Source: Candidatus Palauibacter polyketidifaciens (lineage in GTDB: Bacteria; Gemmatimonadota; Gemmatimonadetes; Palauibacterales; Palauibacteraceae). From it: DNA of 64,000 bases. The notes beneath the pieces are model-generated. The model worked only from the letters and a program-made list of their open reading frames with translations. It did no database searches and was not told where the DNA came from. Position 1 is the first letter of the stretch, and each line of letters starts with the position of its first letter. Location of the stretch: NCBI RefSeq assembly GCF_947581785.1, contig NZ_CANPVO010000025.1:1-64000 (forward strand), given 5' to 3'. Positions 50,646 through 58,646 of this stretch are shown here, one piece after another. The position numbers were made by a program, and so were the translations under genes.

Positions 50646-51805
50646 TGGCACGCACGAAACGAAGTCGGCGCTCCTACGGTGCCGGCGAATGGGGCCGGAA
50701 CCGGGTCCGGGCGTTCCCCGACCCGAAGACCGGCCTGTTCCAGTTGGAGTGGCGCGAGGACGGGCGAAGGCTCACCCGGTCGCTGGGACACCGCGACTGG
50801 TCGCGGGCGAAGCGGCAGGCCGACGAGGCCGCCGCGGGCTTCGCGATACACGAGCCCAACGACAAGGCGGAAGCCGAGCCGGAGCCGCTCACGCTGGGGA
50901 CGCTATTTGACATCTACGGTGAGGAGGTGACACCCACCAAGGGCGCGAATACGCGAGGGCACGACCGGGCCGCCATGAGCATGTTCCTCCGCTTCTTCGG
51001 ACGGAACCGCGACCCGGCAACGCTCTCCCAGCGCGACTGGGACCGCTTCATTCGGGAGCGCCGGGCTGGCAGGATCGGCCGGAGCGGGAGGCCCGTGGGC
51101 GACCGGACGGTGGAATACGACCTCAAGTTCCTGATCGCAGTTCTGAATTGGGCCGCGAGGTCGAGGGACGAACGGGGCCACCCGCTTCTCGACCGGAACC
51201 CGCTCAAGGGCCTCAGGAAGCCGACGGAGAAGAACCCGACTCGGGTAGTGCTCGCCGAGGACGAGTACTTGGCGCTCCTCAAGGTGGCACGCCGGGTGGA
51301 CTGGCGGTTCCGCGTAGCGCTCGTGCTCGCACACGAGACGGGACACCGGATCGGAGCCATCAGAAAACTCCGTTGGTGCGACATCGATTTCGAGGGCGGA
51401 ACGATCCTCTGGCGCGCCGAGCACGACAAGGCGGGTCACGAACACGTCACGCCCCTGACCTCCGAAGCGCTCTCCGTTCTCGAAGAGGCGCGGAGGATGA
51501 ACCCCGGAACCGGCAAAGTGCCGGTGCTGCCTGCGCCCAGGAATCCGCTGGCATGTCCGGACGGCAGCAGGTTGCGCGCTTGGTGGAGGAAGGCCCAGAT
51601 CCTTGCGGGACTGGATCCGATGCCCGGCAGAACTTGGCATTCTCTGAGACGGAAGTTCGCTTCCGACCTCATGGACCAGCCGCTCAAGATCCTCTGCGAG
51701 CTCGGAGGCTGGAAGAACGCCAAAACGGTGCTCGAATGCTACCAGCGCCCCGACGCGGGACAGCTTCGGAAGGCTCTGGAAGCTCGTCGGCGGTCTCAAG
51801 CCTGA
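50642..51805 (+). CDS. Tyrosine recombinase/integrase
   Basis: About 387 aa. An N-terminal DNA-binding and SAM-like core domain (residues about 30-190) precedes the catalytic domain. Catalytic residues: Arg226 in HETGHRIGAI, Lys253, His333-x-x-Arg336 in HSLRRKF, and Tyr367 in TVLECY. The second His/Trp position is Trp357 (LGGWKNA), an accepted variant. The ATG has GAGAGG upstream. It is the integration enzyme of the element, adjacent to the putative right end. Confidence 0.92.
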   Translation: MMARTKRSRRSYGAGEWGRNRVRAFPDPKTGLFQLEWREDGRRLTRSLGHRDWSRAKRQADEAAAGFAIHEPNDKAEAEPEPLTLGTLFDIYGEEVTPTKGANTRGHDRAAMSMFLRFFGRNRDPATLSQRDWDRFIRERRAGRIGRSGRPVGDRTVEYDLKFLIAVLNWAARSRDERGHPLLDRNPLKGLRKPTEKNPTRVVLAEDEYLALLKVARRVDWRFRVALVLAHETGHRIGAIRKLRWCDIDFEGGTILWRAEHDKAGHEHVTPLTSEALSVLEEARRMNPGTGKVPVLPAPRNPLACPDGSRLRAWWRKAQILAGLDPMPGRTWHSLRRKFASDLMDQPLKILCELGGWKNAKTVLECYQRPDAGQLRKALEARRRSQA

Positions 51806-51811
51806 GACCGC

Positions 51812-51853
51812 CAATTGGCGGGAATCAATTGGCGGGAACCCGCGTTGTCGATC
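51812..51853. repeat. Right copy of the GCGGGAA repeat next to the integrase
   Basis: CAATTGGCGGGAA occurs at 51812-51824 and 51826-51838 (14-bp period, separated by one base). The second copy extends into the 23-bp stretch 51831-51853 shared, with five differences, with 44683-44705. It begins 7 bp after the integrase stop: an integrase-binding site or element end is likely. Confidence 0.4.
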
Positions 51854-52047
51854 ACGTAAACCTAGTTACATCAACACGATGAGAATCGACACGCACATGC
51901 CGGCCCGGCAGGTTGCCTGAAGCGACCCGGCATCGCGCACCGCGCCCCTCACGTCCGCGCTTGACGGCGTGTACCACAGGTCATGCATCCGGTAAGGCGC
52001 CGGAGTCCGACATCGACATCGCACGAAGGCGGGCAAGGGAGTTCGTC

Positions 52048-52335
52048 ATGGTTGACGAAAGGGGAGGCGTCGGTTCGTCGTTCGAGGATTATCTCCGGGA
52101 ACAGGGGACGCTGGAGGAAACAACGGCTGCGGCCGTCAAGCGCGTCATCGCGTGGCAATTGAAGGAGGCCATGGCTACGGAACGCCTGAGCAAGAATGCG
52201 ATGGCGAGGAAGATGAACACGAGCCGCAGCCAACTGGACCGGATACTGGACCCCGACAATGATCGGATACAACTCGCCATGCTGATAGGGGCTGCCGAGG
52301 CACTGGGGCGGCGCCTCCGAATCGAACTCGTGTAG
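52048..52335 (+). CDS. Orphan XRE-type antitoxin-like regulator
   Basis: 95 aa from ATG 52048 with AGGGAG upstream. The helix-turn-helix is AMATERLSKNAMARKMNTSRSQLDRILDPDNDRIQLAMLIGAAEALGRRL, the form found in HigA-like antitoxins and phage regulators. No toxin gene is next to it: the preceding 240 bp to the integrase have no credible frame. May control element genes or be a remnant of a toxin-antitoxin pair. Confidence 0.75.
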   Translation: MVDERGGVGSSFEDYLREQGTLEETTAAAVKRVIAWQLKEAMATERLSKNAMARKMNTSRSQLDRILDPDNDRIQLAMLIGAAEALGRRLRIELV

Positions 52336-52344
52336 CCGCGTCGG

Positions 52345-53019
52345 TCAGCGGATGGTGGGACCGCCGGTTCGGTTGTCGGGGACGAAGCGGTCGCGCGCGG
52401 GCATCCGTGTGTCGACGACCATCGCGGAGTCGACGACGGCGTCCGCCGGCAGGAGATCGTTGAAGTAGAGCATGGCGCCGACCACGGCGTAGACTTCTTC
52501 GTCCGTCATCGTGCCCGGCAGGTCGAAGGGCATGGCGCGGCGGGTGTAGTCGAACAGCGTCGTCGCGTACGGCCAGTAGTTGCCGACGGTGGAGCGCAGA
52601 GTGCGGTCGTTCGCGAACGGGAATTCGTCACCCGGGATACGGCCCGTGATGATGTCGTTCGGCCCTTCGCGCCCCGTGGGTCCGTGGCAGAGAACACAGC
52701 GGTGGCGCTCCCACACCTCCAGTCCCTCCGCGACGGTGCCCTCTCCGGGCGGCAGGCCTGCGCCGTCTGGACCGATGTCGATGTCCCAGGCCGCGATCTG
52801 CGATACCGTCGCGGGCGTCCCGAAGCCGTACACGGGCTCGTCCGCGCCCGCCCGCCCGGTCATCCCGTCGCCCGGATCGGTCGTCACGACCGTAGCCGCG
52901 CCGGGTGCGGCGTTGCCGGCCTCCACGCCGCCCGCGGAGTCGTCCGCACCGCAGGCCGCCAGCGCCGGCACGACGGCCGCCACCACCACCAGCCGCGAGA
53001 CCGCATTGGCGCGGCTCAT
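52345..53019 (-). CDS. c-type cytochrome lipoprotein of the sulfite dehydrogenase
   Basis: 224 aa. A lipoprotein signal (LAAC, Cys23) is followed by a Gly/Asp-rich linker and a monoheme cytochrome domain with CVLCH at 108-112 and the distal Met probably in RAMPFDLPG. The start ATG overlaps the SoxC-like gene stop by ATGA. It would accept electrons from the molybdenum subunit and pass them to the respiratory chain; comparable to SoxD/SorB-type subunits. Confidence 0.85.
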   Translation of the reverse strand: MSRANAVSRLVVVAAVVPALAACGADDSAGGVEAGNAAPGAATVVTTDPGDGMTGRAGADEPVYGFGTPATVSQIAAWDIDIGPDGAGLPPGEGTVAEGLEVWERHRCVLCHGPTGREGPNDIITGRIPGDEFPFANDRTLRSTVGNYWPYATTLFDYTRRAMPFDLPGTMTDEEVYAVVGAMLYFNDLLPADAVVDSAMVVDTRMPARDRFVPDNRTGGPTIR

Positions 53020-54281
53020 ACCGGCGCGAACTCGATCGATCCGTCGCGGGCCACACGCCACCCGCGGATCGCGTTGGAGTGGTAGCGCGTGCCGGGCCCG
53101 CGCGCGTCGAGGACCTGCTGCCGAACCGGCTGCGTGTACCCCGTTTCGTCGGTGGCGCGGCTCAGCAGGTGCGCCGGACCGCCGTCCCACTCCCAGCCGT
53201 GGCGGAACCGCGTCGTGCACTTGGGCAGCACGGGTTCCTGGAGCACCGCGTCGTGCCACGAGTCGCCGCCGTCCGTGCTCACCTCCACGCGTTCGATCAG
53301 ACCCCGGCCGGTCCAGGCGTAGCCGGAGATCTCGACGAATCCCGGCCCCGGCAGCCGCCGCGGGTAGGTGGGATGGGTGATGATCGACTTCGCATCCATC
53401 ACGAAGGAGAACTGCCGCGATGTCCCGTCCGGGAGCGGATCCGTGTACTTGGACGTCTCATCGCGGAACATCGACGGCCGGTCAGAGAGTTCGATTCGGC
53501 GGATCCACTTCACGCTCGCGTTGCCCTCCCACCCGGGCAGGAATACCCGCGCGGGATAGCCCTGCTCCGGCCGGATCGCCTCGCCGTTCTGGGCGTAGGC
53601 GATCATTGCGTCGTCCCACGCCTTCTCCATCGGGATGCTGCGGCCCATGACCGCCGCGTCCGATCCCTCGGCGAGGAACCAGGTCGCGTCCGCGTGCGCC
53701 CCCACTTCCTCGAACAGCGTCGAAAGCGCGACGCCGGACCACTCGCTCGTGCTCAGAAGGCCGTCGATCGACTGCGGGGTGTTCTGCGGGCTGGGCGAAG
53801 GGGAGTACGCACCGCCGCCGTTCCCGGAACACTCGATGAAGAGCAGCTTTGAGATCTGCGGGAAGCGCTTGAGGTCCTCGAGCGTGAACAGCGTCGGCCG
53901 GTCGACCATGCCGTGGATGAGGAGGCGGTAGCTCGCCGGATCGATCTGCGGGATCCCGTGGTGGTGCCGCTCGAAGTGAAGATCGGCCGGGGTCATGATC
54001 CCGTGCAGATCCTGGAGCGGGGTCCGCGACGAGCCGCCCATCGAACCGGACAGGAGCTTCTCCGGCGTCTCGTGCGGAGAGCGGGACCCGACCGTGACGG
54101 GACGCGCGCCCGGCACCTTCGTCGGATCCGGCGCCTCCTGGACCAGTCCGCGCGTCGCGCCCGCCGTAATCGCGCCCCCGGCGGCGGCCGCCGCCCCGGC
54201 GATCAAAGCTCGCCGCGTGAGTCCGGAGCTCTCGTCTCGGTCGTTCACGTCGCCTCCGTTTCCGTCGGTCTCGTGCCCCAC
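53016..54281 (-). CDS. soxC: Sulfite dehydrogenase, molybdopterin subunit (SoxC/SorA-like)
   Basis: 421 aa with a twin-arginine-type N-terminus (LTRRALIAGAAAAAGG). The molybdenum cysteine is Cys141 in LLFIECSGNGG; GIPQIDPASYRLLIHGMV, LPGWEGNASVKWIRRIEL and the C-terminal dimer domain (SFVMDAKSIITHPTYP...DSWHDAVL) are typical of SoxC-type enzymes. It oxidises sulfite (or S-oxide intermediates) in the periplasm. With the coupled cytochrome it forms a two-gene unit; no other thiosulfate-oxidation sox genes are present. Confidence 0.9.
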   Translation of the reverse strand: MGHETDGNGGDVNDRDESSGLTRRALIAGAAAAAGGAITAGATRGLVQEAPDPTKVPGARPVTVGSRSPHETPEKLLSGSMGGSSRTPLQDLHGIMTPADLHFERHHHGIPQIDPASYRLLIHGMVDRPTLFTLEDLKRFPQISKLLFIECSGNGGGAYSPSPSPQNTPQSIDGLLSTSEWSGVALSTLFEEVGAHADATWFLAEGSDAAVMGRSIPMEKAWDDAMIAYAQNGEAIRPEQGYPARVFLPGWEGNASVKWIRRIELSDRPSMFRDETSKYTDPLPDGTSRQFSFVMDAKSIITHPTYPRRLPGPGFVEISGYAWTGRGLIERVEVSTDGGDSWHDAVLQEPVLPKCTTRFRHGWEWDGGPAHLLSRATDETGYTQPVRQQVLDARGPGTRYHSNAIRGWRVARDGSIEFAPV

Positions 54282-54375
54282 CTCCGCCCCGTCCCGCGCA
54301 CCACCTCACATGTGCGCGCTGACCACAGTTGCCGCCTTCACGGCGGCCAGCAAGGGCCGCCCCGGCGACCGGCCT

Positions 54376-55524
54376 TCAGCGCGACGCGTGCCACTCCTGC
54401 AGGATCTCCGCCTCACGCTCCGCCGGGAGTCCCGGCCGCATCTCCGCCTGCCGCTCCGCCGAACGCGAGAAATGGAAGTCCAGCGTCGCCTGCGTCGTAT
54501 CCGCCAGCGAGCGGAACGTCATCCCGTGCGCGACTTCGTTGGAGAGGTCGAAGCGCGCGAACCCTTCCGATCCCGGAGTCGGAGGCCGCCACACCGGCAT
54601 CTCGGCGTAGGGCCGCACGTCGCGCTCGGCGAGGAATTCGCGCGGCACCCACGTGAACGTCGTTTCAGCGGTCGTCACGGCGCGGATGCCGTACAGGAGT
54701 TCGGACATCGGCCGCGGCGTCGCGGGTCCCACGAGGTTGAAGATGCCCGTGTGCCCGCGGTCCGAGGACAGCGCCATGAAGTCGCCGAGATCGCGCACGT
54801 CGATGATCTGCACCGGGTCCGTCCCGTCGCCGGGAGACAGCACCTCGCCGCCCCGGTGGATCCGCACCGGCCAGTACGTGAAGCGGTCCGTGGGATCGTC
54901 GGGGCCGATGATGAGGCCCGGGCGGAAGATCCCGTACCGGTCGGGGAAGATCCTCATCGCCTCCCGCTCGGACTCCGCCTTCGCGAGGCCGTAGGGCAGC
55001 CGCGTGATGTCGGCAGTCGCACGGTCCACGCCGGCGGTCTCGTACGTGTAGGAGGGCACTGCGGACGTCATCGGCACGGTGGAGTGGCTCGCGTACGCCG
55101 AGCGTGAGGAGACGTAGTAGAAGTATCCCACCGAGTCGCGCAGGAACTCCCCGATGCTCGTCACCCAGTCGGGACGCGCCGTGGAGTTGTCGACGACGAC
55201 GTCCCACGTCCGGCCGCGCAGCGACTCGAAGTCCCCGTTCCGGTCCCCGACGAGTTCCTCCACGCCCTCGAACATGCCGGGGCGGTTGCCGCGGTTGAAG
55301 ATCGTCACTTCCAGCCCCTGCGCGAGCGCCGATCGAACCTGGTAGGGACCGATGAACCCGGTCCCGCCCAGGATGAGCAGCGTCCGGGCCTGCCCCGCGG
55401 GCGCCCGGTTCGCGGACGGCCGGGGCGCGAGGGCGCGGGCCGCACCGGGGACGCCGAACCCGAGGACGGCGCCCGCCGCAGCCGTGACCTTCAGAAAATC
55501 GCGCCGGTTCGAATCTGTGGACAT
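54376..55524 (-). CDS. Tat-exported NAD-dependent epimerase/dehydratase-family protein
   Basis: About 382 aa. The start ATG at 55524 gives a twin-arginine signal NRRDFLKVTAAAGAVLGFG; the longer open frame upstream is not protein-like. The extended SDR Rossmann motif is LLILGGTGFIGPYQV, with the YxxxK region as PYGLAKAESE. A Tat-exported SDR is unusual since NAD would have to be bound before export, as in glucose-fructose oxidoreductase-like proteins. Substrate unknown. Confidence 0.82.
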   Translation of the reverse strand: MSTDSNRRDFLKVTAAAGAVLGFGVPGAARALAPRPSANRAPAGQARTLLILGGTGFIGPYQVRSALAQGLEVTIFNRGNRPGMFEGVEELVGDRNGDFESLRGRTWDVVVDNSTARPDWVTSIGEFLRDSVGYFYYVSSRSAYASHSTVPMTSAVPSYTYETAGVDRATADITRLPYGLAKAESEREAMRIFPDRYGIFRPGLIIGPDDPTDRFTYWPVRIHRGGEVLSPGDGTDPVQIIDVRDLGDFMALSSDRGHTGIFNLVGPATPRPMSELLYGIRAVTTAETTFTWVPREFLAERDVRPYAEMPVWRPPTPGSEGFARFDLSNEVAHGMTFRSLADTTQATLDFHFSRSAERQAEMRPGLPAEREAEILQEWHASR

Positions 55525-55540
55525 CGTGAACTCCCTTTCT

Positions 55541-55582
55541 GGTTTCGTCTCTATGGTTTCGTCCTCATGGTTCCGTCTCAGT
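55541..55582. repeat. Three 14-bp imperfect tandem repeats upstream of the epimerase gene
   Basis: Units GGTTTCGTCTCTAT, GGTTTCGTCCTCAT and GGTTCCGTCTCAGT run without gaps, ending at the stop of the metallo-hydrolase gene and 17 bp before the epimerase start. On the coding strand each reads as GAGACGAAACC-like. Possible protein-binding or slippage-derived leader. Confidence 0.55.
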
Positions 55583-56681
55583 TCACGGTGCCGTCGAGCA
55601 GCTCGAAGATCCGCAGCACCGCGACCGGGTTCGCGCCCGGGCTGGCGATCCCGCCGAAGTTGTCGGCGTGTGCCGTAAGGTCGATGCGCGCCGCCGCGTC
55701 CTCGGCGCTCACTCCCTGACCGTGGAGCGTGGCGGACTGGTCCCACAGGTCCTGCATGTAGGCCTGCAGGTGGTCGATCCGCTCTCGCTCCCGGTACGGC
55801 TCGCCGTGGCCGGGGATGATCCAGTCGAAGTCGAGCGCCTTCAGGCGGTCGAGCGTCTCGATCCACTCGTTCACATACCCGTCGCCCATGTAGGGGAGAC
55901 CGGCGGTGAGCATGTCTCCGGTGATGATCACGCGGTCATCCGGCAGGTAGACGATGACATCGCCCTCCGTGTGGGCGCGCCCGAAGAAGTGGAACTGGAT
56001 CTCGCGTCCGCCCTTATGGAGCGTGAGTCGTTCCGAGAGCGTCGTGTTGGGGGGCGTGGGGACGACCTCCTGCAACTGGGCGTAGTAGGTCCGCTGACGT
56101 TCGAGCGTGGCCTCCAGTTCCGCTCGCGCCGTCGCGTCCGTCATCGTGTCGAGCGTCGCCTCCATCTGCTCGATCCGCCCGGGGATCGATCCCACGAAGA
56201 GTTCGTACGAGCGGCCCGAATTCGAGCGTCCCGCCGCGATCGCCGCCCGGGTCGCCTCGTGACTGATGATCTCGACCTCGGGCGGATACACCTGGTTGCC
56301 GTGCGCGTGGTCGAAGTGCCAGTGCGTGTTCGCCGCGTAGCGCACGGGGTTGTCGGTGATCGAGCGCAGGTCCTCGATGAGGGCGCTCGCCGCCGCGGGG
56401 GAAATGTGGGAATCGACGAGGAGCACGTCCGCCTCGTTCACGACCACACCGGCGTTCGATCCCACGACGAGGTCGCTTGCCCCGCGAGCGTGGTACACCC
56501 CCGGCACGACCTCCGTGAACGCGAAGTGGACAGCCTCCGTCGTCGCTGCCCCGCCCTCTGCGCCGCCGTCAGCCGCTCCGCCCACGTCCCCGTCGCCTGC
56601 CGGGGAGCACCCGGCAAAGAGCCACGCTCCGGCGAGGATGCCAGCCTGGACCGCCCTCCGGGTTATACGTTTGCTTCCCAC
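55578..56681 (-). CDS. Metallo-beta-lactamase-fold lipoprotein
   Basis: About 367 aa. The GTG at 56681 follows AGGAGG with ideal spacing; the GTG at 56711 lies before that site. Lipobox LFAGC. Metal motif THWHFDH (His110, His112, Asp114, His115), third-ligand GRAHTEGD, and GDML, as in class B-type hydrolases and glyoxalase II-like proteins. A helical insertion at about 190-225 and a C-terminal helix separate it from known class B1 enzymes. Probably a periplasmic hydrolase; beta-lactam activity cannot be assumed. Confidence 0.85.
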   Translation of the reverse strand: MGSKRITRRAVQAGILAGAWLFAGCSPAGDGDVGGAADGGAEGGAATTEAVHFAFTEVVPGVYHARGASDLVVGSNAGVVVNEADVLLVDSHISPAAASALIEDLRSITDNPVRYAANTHWHFDHAHGNQVYPPEVEIISHEATRAAIAAGRSNSGRSYELFVGSIPGRIEQMEATLDTMTDATARAELEATLERQRTYYAQLQEVVPTPPNTTLSERLTLHKGGREIQFHFFGRAHTEGDVIVYLPDDRVIITGDMLTAGLPYMGDGYVNEWIETLDRLKALDFDWIIPGHGEPYRERERIDHLQAYMQDLWDQSATLHGQGVSAEDAAARIDLTAHADNFGGIASPGANPVAVLRIFELLDGTVN

Positions 56682-56860
56682 CAACCGCCTCCTGTAGATC
56701 GTGGGGGACACCGCTCCCTTCGATCATACCACGTCGGCCAACCGCCGCTCAACGAGATGACCCCACACACCGTGAAGCATGTTGCTCAGGCCATGAAGAG
56801 GGCCGACCGGATCCACGTCGAGCGGATCCCGGCCCCCGTTTGATGCTCGACCCGGACTCC

Positions 56861-57700
56861 CTACGCGCCTCGGCCGGGTAACTGCAGCCTGCCCGGAAGC
56901 CCCACCACATAAGCCCGAACCTCCCGTTCGACGACGCTCATCTCGACCGCGCTTCCCGTGCCGTCGGCTGCCCGAAGCTCGGTGTAGAGTTCGATCGCGG
57001 CCTCGAGCGCGGCCACGCACGCCGCGGCGTCGACGCCTCCAACCGTCCGTTCGAGATCCGTCGCGAAGGCGGGGAGCCGGTCTTCGATCCGGCGCACGCC
57101 GGTGGCCGCCACGCCGGCCCGTCTGAACGCCAGCGGCGCCAGCACCACGGCCCGCCAAAACCCGAGACCGTCCAGCGCCTCGAAGATCTCGCCACGTTCG
57201 ATCTTGTCGGCGACGTAATGCGCCCAGATCCAGAAGCGATCCTCGATCCAGCCGGGATCCGCGGCCGGGTAGCGCGGTGCGGCACGGGCGAACGCGGCGC
57301 TCAGGCAGCCGTCGACCTCCCACAGGATGACCGGATCTTCGATCCGCTCGTGCACGTCGTCGAGCGACACGAACTTCAGGTCCACGTGCAGGAGGGGAGG
57401 ACCGTAGAGGCACACGAGCAGACGCGGCTCGCCGACGTGCTCCCCGGTGAAGCCCGCCAGAAACGAGGGGTCGAGGTCGGCGGCGACCGCCTGCTGCCGG
57501 TCGAGGATCTCCGGCCAGGCCGCCGGTTCCACCGCCAGCACGAGGTCGAGGTCGGAGAACTCGTCGATCTCGCCCGCGATGAACGAACCGCCCGCCGCCA
57601 GACCGACGACGCCGTCCACACCGGGTATCGCAGCCAGCGCGCGCTCGAGAAATGCCCGGTGCCGGACCGGCATATGGTTGTGTTGACAGGAACTCTCCAC
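56861..57700 (-). CDS. DNA polymerase beta-like nucleotidyltransferase domain protein
   Basis: 279 aa from GTG 57700 (ATG 57673 is possible). LAAGGSFIAGEIDEFSDLDLVLAVE is the nucleotidyltransferase signature (G-S, then two metal Asp in SDLDL), and VDLKFVSLDDV supplies the third acid. The C-terminal helical half resembles aminoglycoside adenylyltransferase-like proteins. Role unknown; the distance and orientation do not connect it to the E2-like protein at 7.4 kb. Confidence 0.72.
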   Translation of the reverse strand: MESSCQHNHMPVRHRAFLERALAAIPGVDGVVGLAAGGSFIAGEIDEFSDLDLVLAVEPAAWPEILDRQQAVAADLDPSFLAGFTGEHVGEPRLLVCLYGPPLLHVDLKFVSLDDVHERIEDPVILWEVDGCLSAAFARAAPRYPAADPGWIEDRFWIWAHYVADKIERGEIFEALDGLGFWRAVVLAPLAFRRAGVAATGVRRIEDRLPAFATDLERTVGGVDAAACVAALEAAIELYTELRAADGTGSAVEMSVVEREVRAYVVGLPGRLQLPGRGA

Positions 57701-57739
57701 CTTACTCGTCGATCCGTTGAAGGGTGCCGGGGCGCCGGG

Positions 57740-58621
57740 CTACAGTTCGGCGGTGAGGTGGGCGCGGTAGCCCTGGAGTTCGGCGCGTTCTTCCTCAGGT
57801 AGCTCCGGGTGGGTGAGGTCGAGTGTGGCGAGCTGGTCGCGCACGAGTTGGGCGACGAGCAGCCGCATCCAGGGCTTCGAGTCGGCGGGGATCGCGTACC
57901 ACGGCGCCCACGGGCGGGCGGTCGCGTTGATCGCGTCCTCGTAGGCAGCCATGTAGTCGTCCCAGTGCTGCCGTTCCTCGATGTCGGCGCGGTTGAACTT
58001 CCAGTTCTTGTCGGGGCGGTCGATGCGGCGGAGGAAGCGGCGGGCCTGCTCGTCCTTCGAGATGTTGAGCCAGAACTTCAGGATCACGGTCCCGTTCCGA
58101 GCCAGGTGCCGTTCATGGTCCCGGATCGACTGGTAGCGCTCCTCGCACCGTTCCATGATGGGCAGCCGGCGGGGCAGCTTCTGCCGATCGAGATACTCGG
58201 GGTGGACCCGCACGATGAGGACTTCCTCGTAATAGCTGCGGTTGAAGATCCCGATCCGGCCCTTCTCCGGGAGCCGGCGCGTCGTCCGCCACAGGAAGTC
58301 GTGTCTCGCCTCCAGGTTGGACGGCGCCTCGAAGGCGTTGATCCGGAAACCCGCGGGGTTCACGCCCGTCATGACCGCCCGCAGCGTCGAATCCTTGCCG
58401 GCCGCGTCCATCGCCTGAAAGACCAGCAGCACCGCGTAGTGGCGGTGCGCGTGCAGACGCCGCTGGAGCCGCGAGATCCTGCGTACCGTGCGCTTCAGTT
58501 CCTTTCTCATCTCGCGCTCGGAGGGCGCGTCGGGCGGCGGCGCCGTCACCGCGCGGGAGATGTCGAAGTCGCCGTCGTAGCTGATCCTGAACGGACTCTC
58601 CGGCGGCGAGAAGTCGATCAT
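57740..58621 (-). CDS. Polyphosphate kinase 2 (PPK2)
   Basis: 293 aa. Walker A is FQAMDAAGKDST at residues 68-79, the lid module follows as ARHDFLWRTTRRLPEKGRIGIFNRSYYEEVLIVRVHP, and the second strand motif is VILKFWLNISKDEQARRFLRR. Length and sequence fit the one-domain PPK2 that phosphorylates NDP or NMP from polyphosphate. Ends 40 bp after the nucleotidyltransferase start region; likely an operon. Confidence 0.92.
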   Translation of the reverse strand: MIDFSPPESPFRISYDGDFDISRAVTAPPPDAPSEREMRKELKRTVRRISRLQRRLHAHRHYAVLLVFQAMDAAGKDSTLRAVMTGVNPAGFRINAFEAPSNLEARHDFLWRTTRRLPEKGRIGIFNRSYYEEVLIVRVHPEYLDRQKLPRRLPIMERCEERYQSIRDHERHLARNGTVILKFWLNISKDEQARRFLRRIDRPDKNWKFNRADIEERQHWDDYMAAYEDAINATARPWAPWYAIPADSKPWMRLLVAQLVRDQLATLDLTHPELPEEERAELQGYRAHLTAEL

Positions 58622-58646
58622 GCCAAGCGGGTCGGGGCGCCGGATG

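Larger units (their letters stand above)
44662..51853. mobile_element. Integrative mobilizable element (ends tentative)
   Basis: The core 47161-51805 has a relaxase, a MobC-like accessory protein, an unknown gene and a tyrosine recombinase next to the right end. There are no type IV secretion or coupling genes, so transfer would need a helper. The proposed ends are the two GCGGGAA-containing repeats; if right, the element also carries the beta-propeller and Cys-rich peptide genes as cargo. A shorter element beginning near 46.5 kb is equally possible. Confidence 0.4.

Noticed and set aside
52345-54281. A full thiosulfate-oxidising Sox system
   Set aside because: Only the SoxC-type molybdenum subunit and a cytochrome are present; no soxXYZAB of the sulfur pathway. 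The soxA/B/D/G genes at 21.7-27.2 kb are sarcosine oxidase.
55500-55530. GGTTCGAATC, a tRNA T-loop-like sequence
   Set aside because: It lies within the first codons of the epimerase-like gene and there is no cloverleaf around it.
56861-57700. Nucleotidyltransferase as a CBASS cyclase for the E2-like protein
   Set aside because: It lies 49 kb away, is next to PPK2, and its C-terminal half resembles aminoglycoside adenylyltransferase-like proteins rather than CD-NTases.
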